DNA of 5,745 nt from an uncultured Collinsella sp. (GTDB lineage Bacteria > Actinomycetota > Coriobacteriia > Coriobacteriales > Coriobacteriaceae), in assembly GCA_937981515.1 (NCBI GenBank), contig CALJNY010000360.1:1-5745 (forward strand), in the 5' to 3' direction. Shown in pieces: positions 1 through 5,091 of this stretch. The position numbers were made by a program, and so were the translations under genes. The first letter of the stretch is position 1; every line of letters starts with the position of its first letter. The notes under the pieces are model-generated. The model saw only the letters and a program-made list of their open reading frames with translations. It did not search any database and had not been told where the DNA came from.

Positions 1-150
1 ACAGCTGGTCGGCTCTACAAGCGCTATCTACAAGAGCGCACGGGGCTGCCGGCCATCGTTCTGCCGTCGACAAGTCCCGCCAATGCGGCGTGGCGCCTGG
101 AACGCCTTGTCGAGCGCTGGCGCGATGTCGTTGATTGGGGCGCTCTGTAA
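1..150 (+). CDS. DNA glycosylase of the uracil/hypoxanthine-DNA glycosylase superfamily, C-terminal fragment
   Basis: Frame 1 is open from the window edge to a TAA at 148-150, giving 49 C-terminal residues; the start lies outside the window. The peptide contains LPSTSPANAAW (residues 21-31 of the fragment), followed by a helix LERLVERWRDVV. The (L/H)PSTSPAN signature is the DNA-contacting C-terminal motif of the Mug/TDG and DNA-deoxyinosine glycosylase branch of the uracil-DNA glycosylase superfamily. These enzymes excise deaminated bases (uracil, hypoxanthine) from DNA as the first step of base excision repair in the cytoplasm. A single-helix tail after the motif fits the usual end of the short bacterial hypoxanthine-DNA glycosylases. 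The exact substrate cannot be decided from this fragment. Its stop is one base from the stop of the convergent gene on the minus strand. Confidence 0.72.
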   Translation, partial: TAGRLYKRYLQERTGLPAIVLPSTSPANAAWRLERLVERWRDVVDWGAL

Positions 151-151
151 T

Positions 152-811
152 TTAGATATCTGGTTGGGCGCGGGTGCCGAGGCGTTTGATGATGGCGCGC
201 CAGATCGGTGCAGGCAGCGCGGGCTTGGCGCGCACCATGCCGTCGGCATCGACGCTTTCGGCATTGCCGCCGCCAAGTCGCTGCGCATGCTCAATGGAGC
301 AACCCATGCGCACGGCACCTACGAGCTTGTCCAGGGCCTCCGAAAACGGCCGGCGCAAGAGGCCCATGCGCGGGGAGCGGCGAAGCGCCGCTATGCCGCT
401 GCCGGTGCAGACGGCAACGCCGCCACACCATGGTAGGTCACGTAGAATACATGCCCGGTATAGGCGGTCGAGGACTTCGTCCGCCTGCTTGTTGTTTTTG
501 GACGCGGCCTGGACGACGACATAGATGCGTGTCTCTGTATTTCCAAGGCGATCGAGTATCTGCTCGACAGCGATCATAGCCTCATCGTCAAATGCATCAT
601 CAACAGCGAGCACCATGCCATCGGCTGCACCGGCATCATCCGCCTTCAAGTCAACCGGGTGGGGAAGTACGGTGTCGGAAAGCCGGGTATACGCCGCGAT
701 GGCATCCTGCAGGTCCCAGAGCAAAAACTCAAGATCGGCGCTCTCGGGAATACTGACAAACGCGATGTTATGCAGTGCTTTTGGTACATCGCCGCGCGCG
801 ATTGTCTCCAT
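152..811 (-). CDS. Hypothetical protein, probable degenerate flavodoxin-fold protein
   Basis: This 219-residue ORF reads from an ATG at 811-809 to a TAA at 154-152. A strong Shine-Dalgarno (AAAGGAGG, minus strand, 823-816) lies 4 nt upstream and supports the start. No signal peptide or membrane segment is visible. Residues 95-170 run: a hydrophobic strand (IYVVVQA), a polar loop (SKNNKQADE), a helix, then LPWCGGVAVCTGSGI (126-140) and a basic stretch before a helix. This layout resembles the second half of NAD(P)H-dehydrogenase/flavodoxin-fold proteins, where a strand, an acidic loop and a 'W.GG....G.G' segment occur in this order. The PAPIWRAI tail (200-207) also fits. The N-terminus has no recognisable FMN phosphate-binding loop (no SxRxxSxT-like motif), so flavin binding is doubtful. 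The family assignment is inference from pattern; that the gene is coding is much surer. Confidence 0.7.
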   Translation of the reverse strand: METIARGDVPKALHNIAFVSIPESADLEFLLWDLQDAIAAYTRLSDTVLPHPVDLKADDAGAADGMVLAVDDAFDDEAMIAVEQILDRLGNTETRIYVVVQAASKNNKQADEVLDRLYRACILRDLPWCGGVAVCTGSGIAALRRSPRMGLLRRPFSEALDKLVGAVRMGCSIEHAQRLGGGNAESVDADGMVRAKPALPAPIWRAIIKRLGTRAQPDI

Positions 812-904
812 GCCGCCTCCTTTCCGGTTGGTTTCCGTTTAGGTTACACCGTCTGGTGGCGCTCCGCCGCGCTATCCTAGTGCAACCCTTACGAAAGGAA
901 CGCC

Positions 905-2041
905 ATGCGTCTGCCCATGAATACCTCGCTTGCCACGCTCAAGCCCTCCGGCATCCGCCGAATCAACGCGCTCGCCGCGCAGCATCCGGGATGCATTGCG
1001 CTCGCGCTCGGCGAGCCCGATTTTCCCACGCCCGATGTGATTAGCGCCGAGGTGACGGCCTCGCTCGACCGCGGCGATACGCACTATCCGCCCAACAACG
1101 GCCGTCCCGCCCTGCGCGAGGCACTGTCTGCCTACATGGGGGATGCGGGCCTTACGTATTCTGCCGACGAGGTCATTCTGACCGACGGCGCGACCGAGGC
1201 CCTGTCGGCAACATTTATGGCCATGCTCAACCCCGGCGACGAGGTCATCATCCCCACGCCGGCCTTTGGCCTGTACGAGAGCATCGTCGTGGCCAATCAC
1301 GCCAAAGCGGTCTTTTTGGATACGGAGCCTGCGCAATTCCAGATTGACGAGGGCGCACTTCGTGCTTGCGTAACGCCGGCGACCAAGGCCATCGTCATCT
1401 GCTCGCCCAACAATCCTACGGGTTGCATCCTCGACGCGGCATCGCTCGACGCCGTGGCGCGCGTAGCGGAGCAGGCGGGTATCTACGTAGTCTGCGACGA
1501 TGTGTACAACCGCCTGGTCTATGTGGACGGCTACGAGCGCTTCGCCCAGCGACACCCGGAGCTTCGCGAGCAGACAGTGACCATCGAGAGTTTCTCCAAG
1601 CCCTGGGCCATGACCGGCTGGCGCCTGGGCTGGCTCGCAGCGGCAGCCCCCGTCATCGCCGAGATTGCCAAGGCTCACCAATACTTAGTATCGAGCGCCG
1701 TCTCCTTCGAAATGGACGCCGCAGCTCGAGCCCTGACCGTCGACCCCACCCCCATGCTCGAAGTCTACCGAACCCGTCGCGAACGCGTACTCGCAGCCTT
1801 AGACGCCATGGGCCTCGACGTAGTTGAACCGGCGGGAGCCTTCTATACCTTCCCGAGCATCAAACAATTCGGCCTAACCAGCGAAGACTTCTGCATCAAA
1901 GCCATCAAAGAAGCAAATGTAGCCCTAGTCCCGGGCGACTGTTTCGGCGCCGAAGGTCACGTCCGCCTCAGCTATTGCGTTTCCGACAAGGATTTGGACG
2001 AAGGTCTCCGCCGCCTGTCCAACTTCGTGTCAACCCTATAG
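905..2041 (+). CDS. PLP-dependent aminotransferase, class I/II (fold type I)
   Basis: This 378-residue protein has all the expected landmarks of a cytoplasmic fold-type I aminotransferase: GEPDF near 36-40, GATEAL (95-100) for the PLP phosphate, NNPTG (169-173), D198 and Y201 in CDDVY for the cofactor ring, the Schiff-base lysine K232 in SFSKPWAMTGWRLGW, and R354 in HVRLSYC for the substrate carboxylate. GAFYTFP (311-317) and ALVPGDCFG are also typical of the subgroup containing aspartate, aromatic and N-acetyl-diaminopimelate aminotransferases; specificity cannot be read from sequence alone. Length is normal (370-400). The ATG at 905 has an SD (AAAGGA, 894-899) 5 nt upstream; an in-frame ATG at codon 5 lacks such spacing. 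The gene is divergent from the 152-811 gene, with 93 bp between them. Codon choice changes sharply near codon 257: all 15 Glu codons before it are GAG and all 8 after are GAA, with CTA, TTA, GTA and CGA also appearing. No intrinsic terminator follows. Confidence 0.93.
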   Translation: MRLPMNTSLATLKPSGIRRINALAAQHPGCIALALGEPDFPTPDVISAEVTASLDRGDTHYPPNNGRPALREALSAYMGDAGLTYSADEVILTDGATEALSATFMAMLNPGDEVIIPTPAFGLYESIVVANHAKAVFLDTEPAQFQIDEGALRACVTPATKAIVICSPNNPTGCILDAASLDAVARVAEQAGIYVVCDDVYNRLVYVDGYERFAQRHPELREQTVTIESFSKPWAMTGWRLGWLAAAAPVIAEIAKAHQYLVSSAVSFEMDAAARALTVDPTPMLEVYRTRRERVLAALDAMGLDVVEPAGAFYTFPSIKQFGLTSEDFCIKAIKEANVALVPGDCFGAEGHVRLSYCVSDKDLDEGLRRLSNFVSTL

Positions 2042-2077
2042 CCCACCGGGACCCAAAACCATCAGCCCACCGACCCA
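2041..2077. repeat. Short direct repeat just after the aminotransferase stop
   Basis: GCCCACCGGGACCCA (2041-2055) is repeated as GCCCACCGACCCA (2065-2077), 24 bp apart and differing by a 2-base gap. The first base belongs to the aminotransferase stop codon. No function is evident; it may be a slippage duplication. Confidence 0.4.
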
Positions 2078-2099
2078 AGCATTATGAGTGGGGCGCGCC

Positions 2100-2310
2100 G
2101 GCCAACGGAAAACCGGGCTGCCCCATAGTTGACGCAGGCCGCGCCGCCGAAGGCCAGGCGCAAGGTTTTCGTAGATTCCGCACGAGCCGAAGGCCACTTA
2201 ATGTGGCCTTCGTGCGAGCCCAGGACTTGACCGAGCGAAAACCTTGCGCCTGGCCTTCGGCGGAGCGTGCCGGATGGTGGAATTGTGTGCAGCCCGGTTT
2301 TCCGTTGACC
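2100..2310. repeat. Long nested palindromic (cruciform-like) intergenic element, about 211 bp
   Basis: Three inverted repeats are nested around one centre. The outer arms are 2100-2121 and 2289-2310 and match at 21 of 22 positions (core CGGAAAACCGGGCTGC). The middle arms are 2144-2171 and 2236-2263, a perfect 28-bp complement containing GAAGGCCAGGCGCAAGG. The inner arms are 2188-2197 and 2203-2212, a perfect 10-bp stem (CGAAGGCCAC) closed by TTAAT. CCGAAGGCCA occurs in both middle and inner arms, so alternative pairings exist. There is no T-tract, so it does not look like a standard terminator. Open frames across it are not credible as genes. It could be a non-autonomous mobile repeat (MITE-like), a genome-wide palindromic repeat, or a structured transcript from the aminotransferase 3' end. 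The structure is seen directly; its identity is not. Confidence 0.85.
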
Positions 2311-2333
2311 GACGCCGGGGTCCCCGCCATAAT
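2305..2333 (+). promoter_or_regulatory. Predicted sigma-70-type promoter for the rplJ leader and rplJL
   Basis: TTGACC (2305-2310) serves as -35 and CATAAT (2328-2333) as -10, each 5 of 6 to consensus, separated by the optimal 17 bp. The transcript would start near 2340, just ahead of the L10 leader, which fits well. The -35 hexamer is exactly the last six bases of the palindromic element's right outer arm. Confidence 0.75.
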
Positions 2334-2351
2334 ACTTTCGGTTCACGCACG

Positions 2352-2432
2352 AATCCGCTGCCAGAGACAGCCGGCGCAAACGGGCATCGCCTGCGAGCTT
2401 AATGGGATATCCCGCCAGCCGAGGTGGTCGAG
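2352..2432 (+). promoter_or_regulatory. Ribosomal protein L10 leader (cis-regulatory RNA)
   Basis: The 5' leader of rplJ contains the blocks recalled from the bacterial L10 leader family. CGCTGCCAGAGACAGC starts near 2356, CTTAATGGGATATCCC near 2398, and GCCAGCCGAGGTGG near 2414. GCTG (2357-2360) can pair with CAGC (2416-2419), and GGG/CCC (2404-2413) forms an inner hairpin. In this family the L10-L7/L12 complex binds the leader RNA and represses its own operon. Here the leader lies between the predicted promoter and a terminator preceding rplJ, as in Firmicutes examples, which suggests control by premature termination. Family recognition is from memory of the motif order, not a covariance-model search. 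Confidence 0.78.
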
Positions 2433-2447
2433 TAGATATGTCTTCTC

Positions 2448-2484
2448 GCCCCCGTCGCTCATGCAGCGCGGGGGCTTTCTTTTT
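2448..2484 (+). terminator. Intrinsic terminator/attenuator between the L10 leader and rplJ
   Basis: GCCCCCG (2448-2454) pairs with CGGGGGC (2469-2475). After a bulged T, CGCT pairs with AGCG around a CATGC loop. TTTCTTTTT (2476-2484) follows. It lies 65 bp before the rplJ start and downstream of the promoter, so it is more likely an attenuator than the end of an upstream gene. Confidence 0.75.
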
Positions 2485-2549
2485 GGACATGCCCCCGTCA
2501 CGTCCTTGTGGCGGACCGTGCCCGGAAAGAATTCGAGGAGGTGTAATTC

Positions 2550-3071
2550 ATGCCCCAGCAGTACAAAATCGACAAGGTTGCAGAGATCGAGTCCCGTATC
2601 GCCGAGAACGCCGGTCTGTTCGTCGTCAACTACAACGGTCTGACGGTTAAGCAGGCTCAGGAGCTGCGTCATCAGCTTCGCGAGTGCGGTGCCGAGATGA
2701 AGGTCTACAAGAACAACCTGGTCAAGATCGCTCTCAAGAACCAGGAGCAGCCCGAGCTCGACGAGATCCTCGCCGGCCCCGTCGCTTATGTGTTCTACGA
2801 GACCGAGCCGGTCGAGGCCGCTAAGACCCTTAAGGACTTCTCCGCTAAGTCCAAGGGCGTCCTTGAGATCAAGGGCGGTATCTCCGACGGCAAGGCCGTT
2901 TCCGCTGATGATGTTAAGGCTATCGCCGAGCTGCCCACCAAGGATCAGCTTCTCGGCCAGATCGCCGGTCTCATCTCCGGTTTCGCTCGCGACATCGCTG
3001 TCTGCGTCAACGGCGTTTCCTCTGGTCTCGCTCGTTCGATCCAGCAGGTCTCCGAGCAGAAGGCAGCCTAG
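2550..3071 (+). CDS. rplJ: 50S ribosomal protein L10
   Basis: This 173-residue protein is the base of the ribosomal stalk. It binds 23S rRNA with L11 and anchors L7/L12 dimers that recruit translation GTPases. The N-terminal domain shows the L10 hallmarks: a start region QYKIDKVAEIESRI, then GLFVVNYNGLTVKQAQELRHQLRE (22-45) and the MKVYKNNLVKIAL block (50-62) that contacts rRNA. The acidic/alanine-rich C-terminal helix (about 132-173) is where L7/L12 N-terminal domains dock. Length is typical (165-180). The ATG at 2550 has a very strong SD (GAGGAGGTG, 2535-2543). It is followed after 102 bp by rplL, the usual partner. Expression is probably controlled by the upstream L10 leader and attenuator. 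The usual upstream neighbours rplK and rplA are absent here. Confidence 0.97.
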   Translation: MPQQYKIDKVAEIESRIAENAGLFVVNYNGLTVKQAQELRHQLRECGAEMKVYKNNLVKIALKNQEQPELDEILAGPVAYVFYETEPVEAAKTLKDFSAKSKGVLEIKGGISDGKAVSADDVKAIAELPTKDQLLGQIAGLISGFARDIAVCVNGVSSGLARSIQQVSEQKAA

Positions 3072-3086
3072 TCGCTGTTTTCACCC

Positions 3087-3154
3087 GCGGCGGCAACGCC
3101 GCACCCCTGGCGCATTCGCGCCGTGTTTTAACTGATCTCCGTGCATCCGCACGG
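3087..3154 (+). other. Three small RNA hairpins in the rplJ-rplL intercistronic gap
   Basis: The 102-bp gap can form three compact hairpins. The first is GCGGCG-GCAA-CGCCGC (3087-3102), with a GNRA tetraloop. The second is GGCGC-ATTC-GCGCC (3109-3122), followed by the T-rich GTGTTTTA. The third is CCGTGC-ATCC-GCACGG (3139-3154), ending 6 nt before the rplL ribosome binding site. They could stabilise rplL mRNA, mark processing, or adjust the L10:L7/L12 ratio, since several L7/L12 copies are needed per L10. The function is inference; the pairings are perfect as written. Confidence 0.6.
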
Positions 3155-3160
3155 AAACCG

Positions 3161-3166
3161 AAAGGA
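3161..3166 (+). promoter_or_regulatory. Ribosome binding site that fixes the rplL start
   Basis: AAAGGA sits 7 nt before the ATG at 3174. An in-frame GTG at 3141 would add 11 residues, but it lies inside the third intercistronic hairpin and has no suitable SD. The peptide from 3174 ([20 protein letters not shown]) begins exactly as L7/L12 proteins do. Confidence 0.85.
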
Positions 3167-3173
3167 CTTAGAA

Positions 3174-3551
3174 ATGGCTAAGCTTACCACCGATGAGATC
3201 ATCGATGCTCTTAAGGAAATGACCCTTCTCGAGGCTTCCGAGCTCGTCAAGGCTATCGAGGACACCTTCGGCGTTTCCGCCGCTGCTCCTGCCGCTGTTG
3301 TCGCCGCTCCCGCTGCTGGCGCTGCTGAGGCCGAGGAGAAGACCGAGTTTGACGTCGTGCTCGAGGGCTTCGGCGACAACAAGATCCAGGTCATCAAGGC
3401 CGTCCGTGAGCTCACCAACCTTGGCCTGAAGGAGGCCAAGGAGGTCGTCGAGGGCGCTCCCAAGGCTGTTCTCGAGGGTGCCAAGAAGGAGGACGCCGAG
3501 GCTGCCAAGGAGAAGCTCGAGGCTGCTGGCGCTGCTGTCACCCTCAAGTAA
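3174..3551 (+). CDS. rplL: 50S ribosomal protein L7/L12
   Basis: This 125-residue protein is the multicopy stalk protein that recruits and stimulates elongation factors Tu and G. Residues 1-34 are the N-terminal dimerisation and L10-binding domain ([26 protein letters not shown]). Residues 35-54 are an alanine/proline-rich flexible hinge ([19 protein letters not shown]). Residues 55-125 are the globular C-terminal domain, including EKTEFDVVL, the factor-binding block [20 protein letters not shown] (71-90) and the ending AGAAVTLK. Length and domain order match the family. It is translated from the second cistron of the rplJL transcript and ends 28 bp before a strong terminator, so the operon stops here rather than running into rpoB. 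Confidence 0.97.
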   Translation: MAKLTTDEIIDALKEMTLLEASELVKAIEDTFGVSAAAPAAVVAAPAAGAAEAEEKTEFDVVLEGFGDNKIQVIKAVRELTNLGLKEAKEVVEGAPKAVLEGAKKEDAEAAKEKLEAAGAAVTLK

Positions 3552-3578
3552 TCAGGCTCTCTCGCCAGATTTCTTTGC

Positions 3579-3612
3579 AGACGGGGCTCGCTATGCGAGC
3601 CCCGTCTTTTTT
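3579..3612 (+). terminator. Strong intrinsic terminator of the rplJL operon
   Basis: A perfect 13-bp stem AGACGGGGCTCGC (3579-3591) with GCGAGCCCCGTCT (3595-3607) and a TAT loop is followed by a T-run through 3612. It begins 28 bp after the rplL stop. Confidence 0.95.
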
Positions 3613-3865
3613 GTTTTGGCCCCTCTATTTTGCTGGCTCGGTATGCAAATTGCTGTCGTTTGCGGCGCTTTGGGATCGCTACCGTTGGGCGATAAAATTG
3701 CACCATTCGCGCAATAATTTGCGTTGACCTGCTGAAGAATTGCGTTTGCCTTACGGCGACGTATGTCTCAGGCGGTAAGATACTTCGGTATCGCAATTTG
3801 GTCTGCGGCCGCCGTGCCGCACGCACAGGGCGCATTCTGCGCCTGCGAAAGGATCCTTTAATAAC
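3613..3865 (+). promoter_or_regulatory. Intergenic region and probable 5' leader of galU
   Basis: These 253 bp hold no credible gene and are AT-richer than their flanks up to about 3800. GCAA/TTGC words recur: GCAAATTGC (3645-3653), AATTGC (3696-3701 and 3738-3743), GCAATAATTTGC (3711-3722) and GCAATTTG (3793-3800). TTGACC (3724-3729) is a -35-like hexamer, but no good -10 lies at 16-18 bp. TAAGAT (3776-3781) is a weak -10-like hexamer without a clear -35. Two hairpins follow: GATAC-TTCG-GTATC (3779-3792), with a classic UUCG loop, and GGCGCA-TTC-TGCGCC (3829-3843), just before the galU ribosome binding site. A galU promoter is expected here because a strong terminator precedes it, but I cannot place it with confidence. 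Confidence 0.45.
3848..3853 (+). promoter_or_regulatory. galU ribosome binding site with long spacing
   Basis: AAAGGA is the only SD-like site before the galU ATG at 3866. The gap of 12 nt is longer than the 5-9 nt of the other genes here. No other in-frame start lies nearby, and MKAIIPAAGLGTRF is the normal N-terminus, so the ATG is kept. Confidence 0.6.
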
Positions 3866-4774
3866 ATGAAGGCAATCATCCCCGCCGCCGGTCTTGGCAC
3901 GCGTTTTCTGCCTGGCACTAAGTGCACGCCCAAAGAGATGCTGCCGGTTCTCGACAAGCCGGTCATTCAGTATGTCGTTGAGGAGGCGCTCGACCCCGAG
4001 GAGGTCGACGACGCCATCATCGTTACCTCTCCCGGTAAGCCCGAGCTGCTGAGCTACTTCCAGCCCGATCGCTCGCTCGAGAATCTGCTGCGCGAGCGCG
4101 GTAAGGATGCTTACGCCGATGCAGTTGCCCACGCGGGCGGCATGCCGGTCGACTTCCGTTATCAGTACGAGCCCAAGGGCCTCGGTCATGCCATTCGCTC
4201 TGCTGCCGACGCCGTGGCAGGGGAGAACTTCCTGGTTCTTCTGGGCGACTACGTTGTGCCCAACCGTGACATCTGCGACAAGATGCTTGCTGTCTCCAAG
4301 GAGCACGGTGGCGCTTCGGTTATCGCCGTTGCCGCGTGCGCTCCCGAGGAAGTCAGCCGCTATGGCGTCATCGCCGGCGATCGCGTTGGCTCGCTCGAGG
4401 GCTTCGAGAATGCTGCCGACGACGAGCCCGGTGCCGTTTGGCGCATCGGCGGTCTGGTCGAGAAGCCCGCTCCCGAGGCGGCTCCGTCCAACCTGTACAT
4501 CGTCGGTCGCTACCTGCTGAGCCCGCTGGTCATGGACCTGCTCGCCGATCAGCAGGCCGGCAAGGGCGGCGAGATCCAGCTCACCGACGCCATGGCCCGC
4601 TCGCTCGACCGCGAGGCCATGTACGCTGTCGTCATCGACCCGCTCTCGGGCTACGACACCGGCACCCCGTCTGGCTGGATGGCCACCAACGCCCTCATGG
4701 CCGCAAGCGATCCTCGCTTTGCCAGCGCCTTCTGGGACGCCATCGACGAGCGCGGCGGCTTGATGCGCAAATAA
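3866..4774 (+). CDS. galU: UTP--glucose-1-phosphate uridylyltransferase (UDP-glucose pyrophosphorylase)
   Basis: This 302-residue cytoplasmic enzyme makes UDP-glucose and pyrophosphate from UTP and glucose-1-phosphate, feeding galactose metabolism, glycolipids and cell-surface polysaccharides. It starts with the nucleotide-binding loop PAAGLGTRFLPGTK (6-19), then TPKEMLPVLDKPVIQYVVEEA (21-41), with the conserved lysine at 23. YEPKGLGHAI (101-110) is the uracil/ribose-contact loop. LLGDYV (125-130) carries the metal-ligand position D128. VEKP (198-201), GGEIQLTDA (234-242) and GYDTGTPSGWM (262-272) complete the bacterial GalU pattern. Length is typical (290-305). It is a monocistronic unit between two intrinsic terminators, placed between rplL and rpoB. 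The closest alternative families (glucose-1-phosphate thymidylyltransferase, GalF-like proteins) fit the EIQLTDA and GLGHAI motifs less well. Confidence 0.95.
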   Translation: MKAIIPAAGLGTRFLPGTKCTPKEMLPVLDKPVIQYVVEEALDPEEVDDAIIVTSPGKPELLSYFQPDRSLENLLRERGKDAYADAVAHAGGMPVDFRYQYEPKGLGHAIRSAADAVAGENFLVLLGDYVVPNRDICDKMLAVSKEHGGASVIAVAACAPEEVSRYGVIAGDRVGSLEGFENAADDEPGAVWRIGGLVEKPAPEAAPSNLYIVGRYLLSPLVMDLLADQQAGKGGEIQLTDAMARSLDREAMYAVVIDPLSGYDTGTPSGWMATNALMAASDPRFASAFWDAIDERGGLMRK

Positions 4775-4795
4775 GCCTTCGGGCATCGACATTTA

Positions 4796-4827
4796 CGGGT
4801 GCGGACTTCGGTCTGCACCCGTTTTTT
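4796..4827 (+). terminator. Intrinsic terminator of galU
   Basis: CGGGTGCGGA (4796-4805) pairs with TCTGCACCCG (4812-4821), with one G-T wobble, around CTTCGG. Six Ts follow (4822-4827). It begins 22 bp after the galU stop. Confidence 0.92.
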
Positions 4828-4847
4828 ATGCGCGCCACGGCTTGGCT

Positions 4848-5020
4848 CCGGAAAGTGCGTCCCACAATTTGACTGAATTCTAGGATGCGCTTTCCGGCTG
4901 AGGCCCCTAGCGGAAAGTGCGACCCGGAATATCGGCTCAGAACGGGATGCGGTTTCCCAAACAGGGCTCAACCGGAAACTGCGACCCAGTTTGCGGCCTC
5001 AAAACGGGACGCAGTTTCCG
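4848..5020. repeat. Three tandem 62-bp-spaced imperfect palindromes (BIME/REP-like cluster)
   Basis: Three units start with CGGAAA(G/C)TGCG(T/A)CCC at 4849, 4911 and 4973, a spacing of exactly 62 bp. Each ends with an inverse arm of the form GG(G)A(T/C)GC(R)(S)TTTCC: 4883-4897, 4944-4958 and 5006-5020. In unit 3 the 15-bp arms differ at one position. In unit 1 the two differences still allow G-U pairs in RNA, and unit 2 is the most degenerate. The sequence between the arms differs in each unit. The cluster begins 20 bp after the galU terminator and ends well before the rpoB promoter. This fits a dispersed intergenic palindromic repeat family, but copy number elsewhere cannot be seen here. No coding sequence is supported within it. 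Confidence 0.85.
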
Positions 5021-5091
5021 CCTGACCAATCCTCGCCGACATTCCGCCGTTTAGCGGCCCGCACCAGTAGTCTCGTTCACAGAAAATATAT

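Noticed and set aside
83..579. Plus-strand open frames opposite the 152-811 gene
   Set aside because: The minus-strand gene has a strong ribosome binding site, better codon use and a plausible fold; the plus-strand peptides are rich in Arg, Ala, Cys and His, as in shadow frames.
842..880. Promoter TTACAC / TATCCT for the aminotransferase
   Set aside because: The hexamers are 23 bp apart, too far for a standard promoter, and no better -35 was found.
872..1681. A 269-codon open frame antisense to the aminotransferase
   Set aside because: It mirrors the GC-rich codon positions of the sense gene and has no family motifs. It also ends where the sense gene's codon use changes, which explains its extent.
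2100..2310. Simple bidirectional terminator for the aminotransferase
   Set aside because: None of the nested stems is followed by a T-run on either strand and the structure is far longer than an intrinsic terminator.
1975..2643. Open frames on both strands across the palindrome and rplJ leader (including minus-strand 2062-2490)
   Set aside because: They overlap the promoter, leader, terminator and inverted repeats. Their peptides are low-quality and partly mirror images produced by the palindrome.
3141..3173. Upstream GTG start for rplL
   Set aside because: It adds 11 residues not found in L7/L12 proteins and lies in a hairpin, while the ATG at 3174 has a well-spaced SD.
3128..4792. A 554-codon open frame on the minus strand across galU, the galU leader and rplL
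   Set aside because: It is antisense to two unmistakable genes, has a composition set by their high GC third positions, shows no recognisable domain and crosses a terminator.
4848..5020. CRISPR array
   Set aside because: Only three degenerate units, palindromic over their whole length, with the variable part inside each palindrome rather than between identical repeats, and no cas genes.
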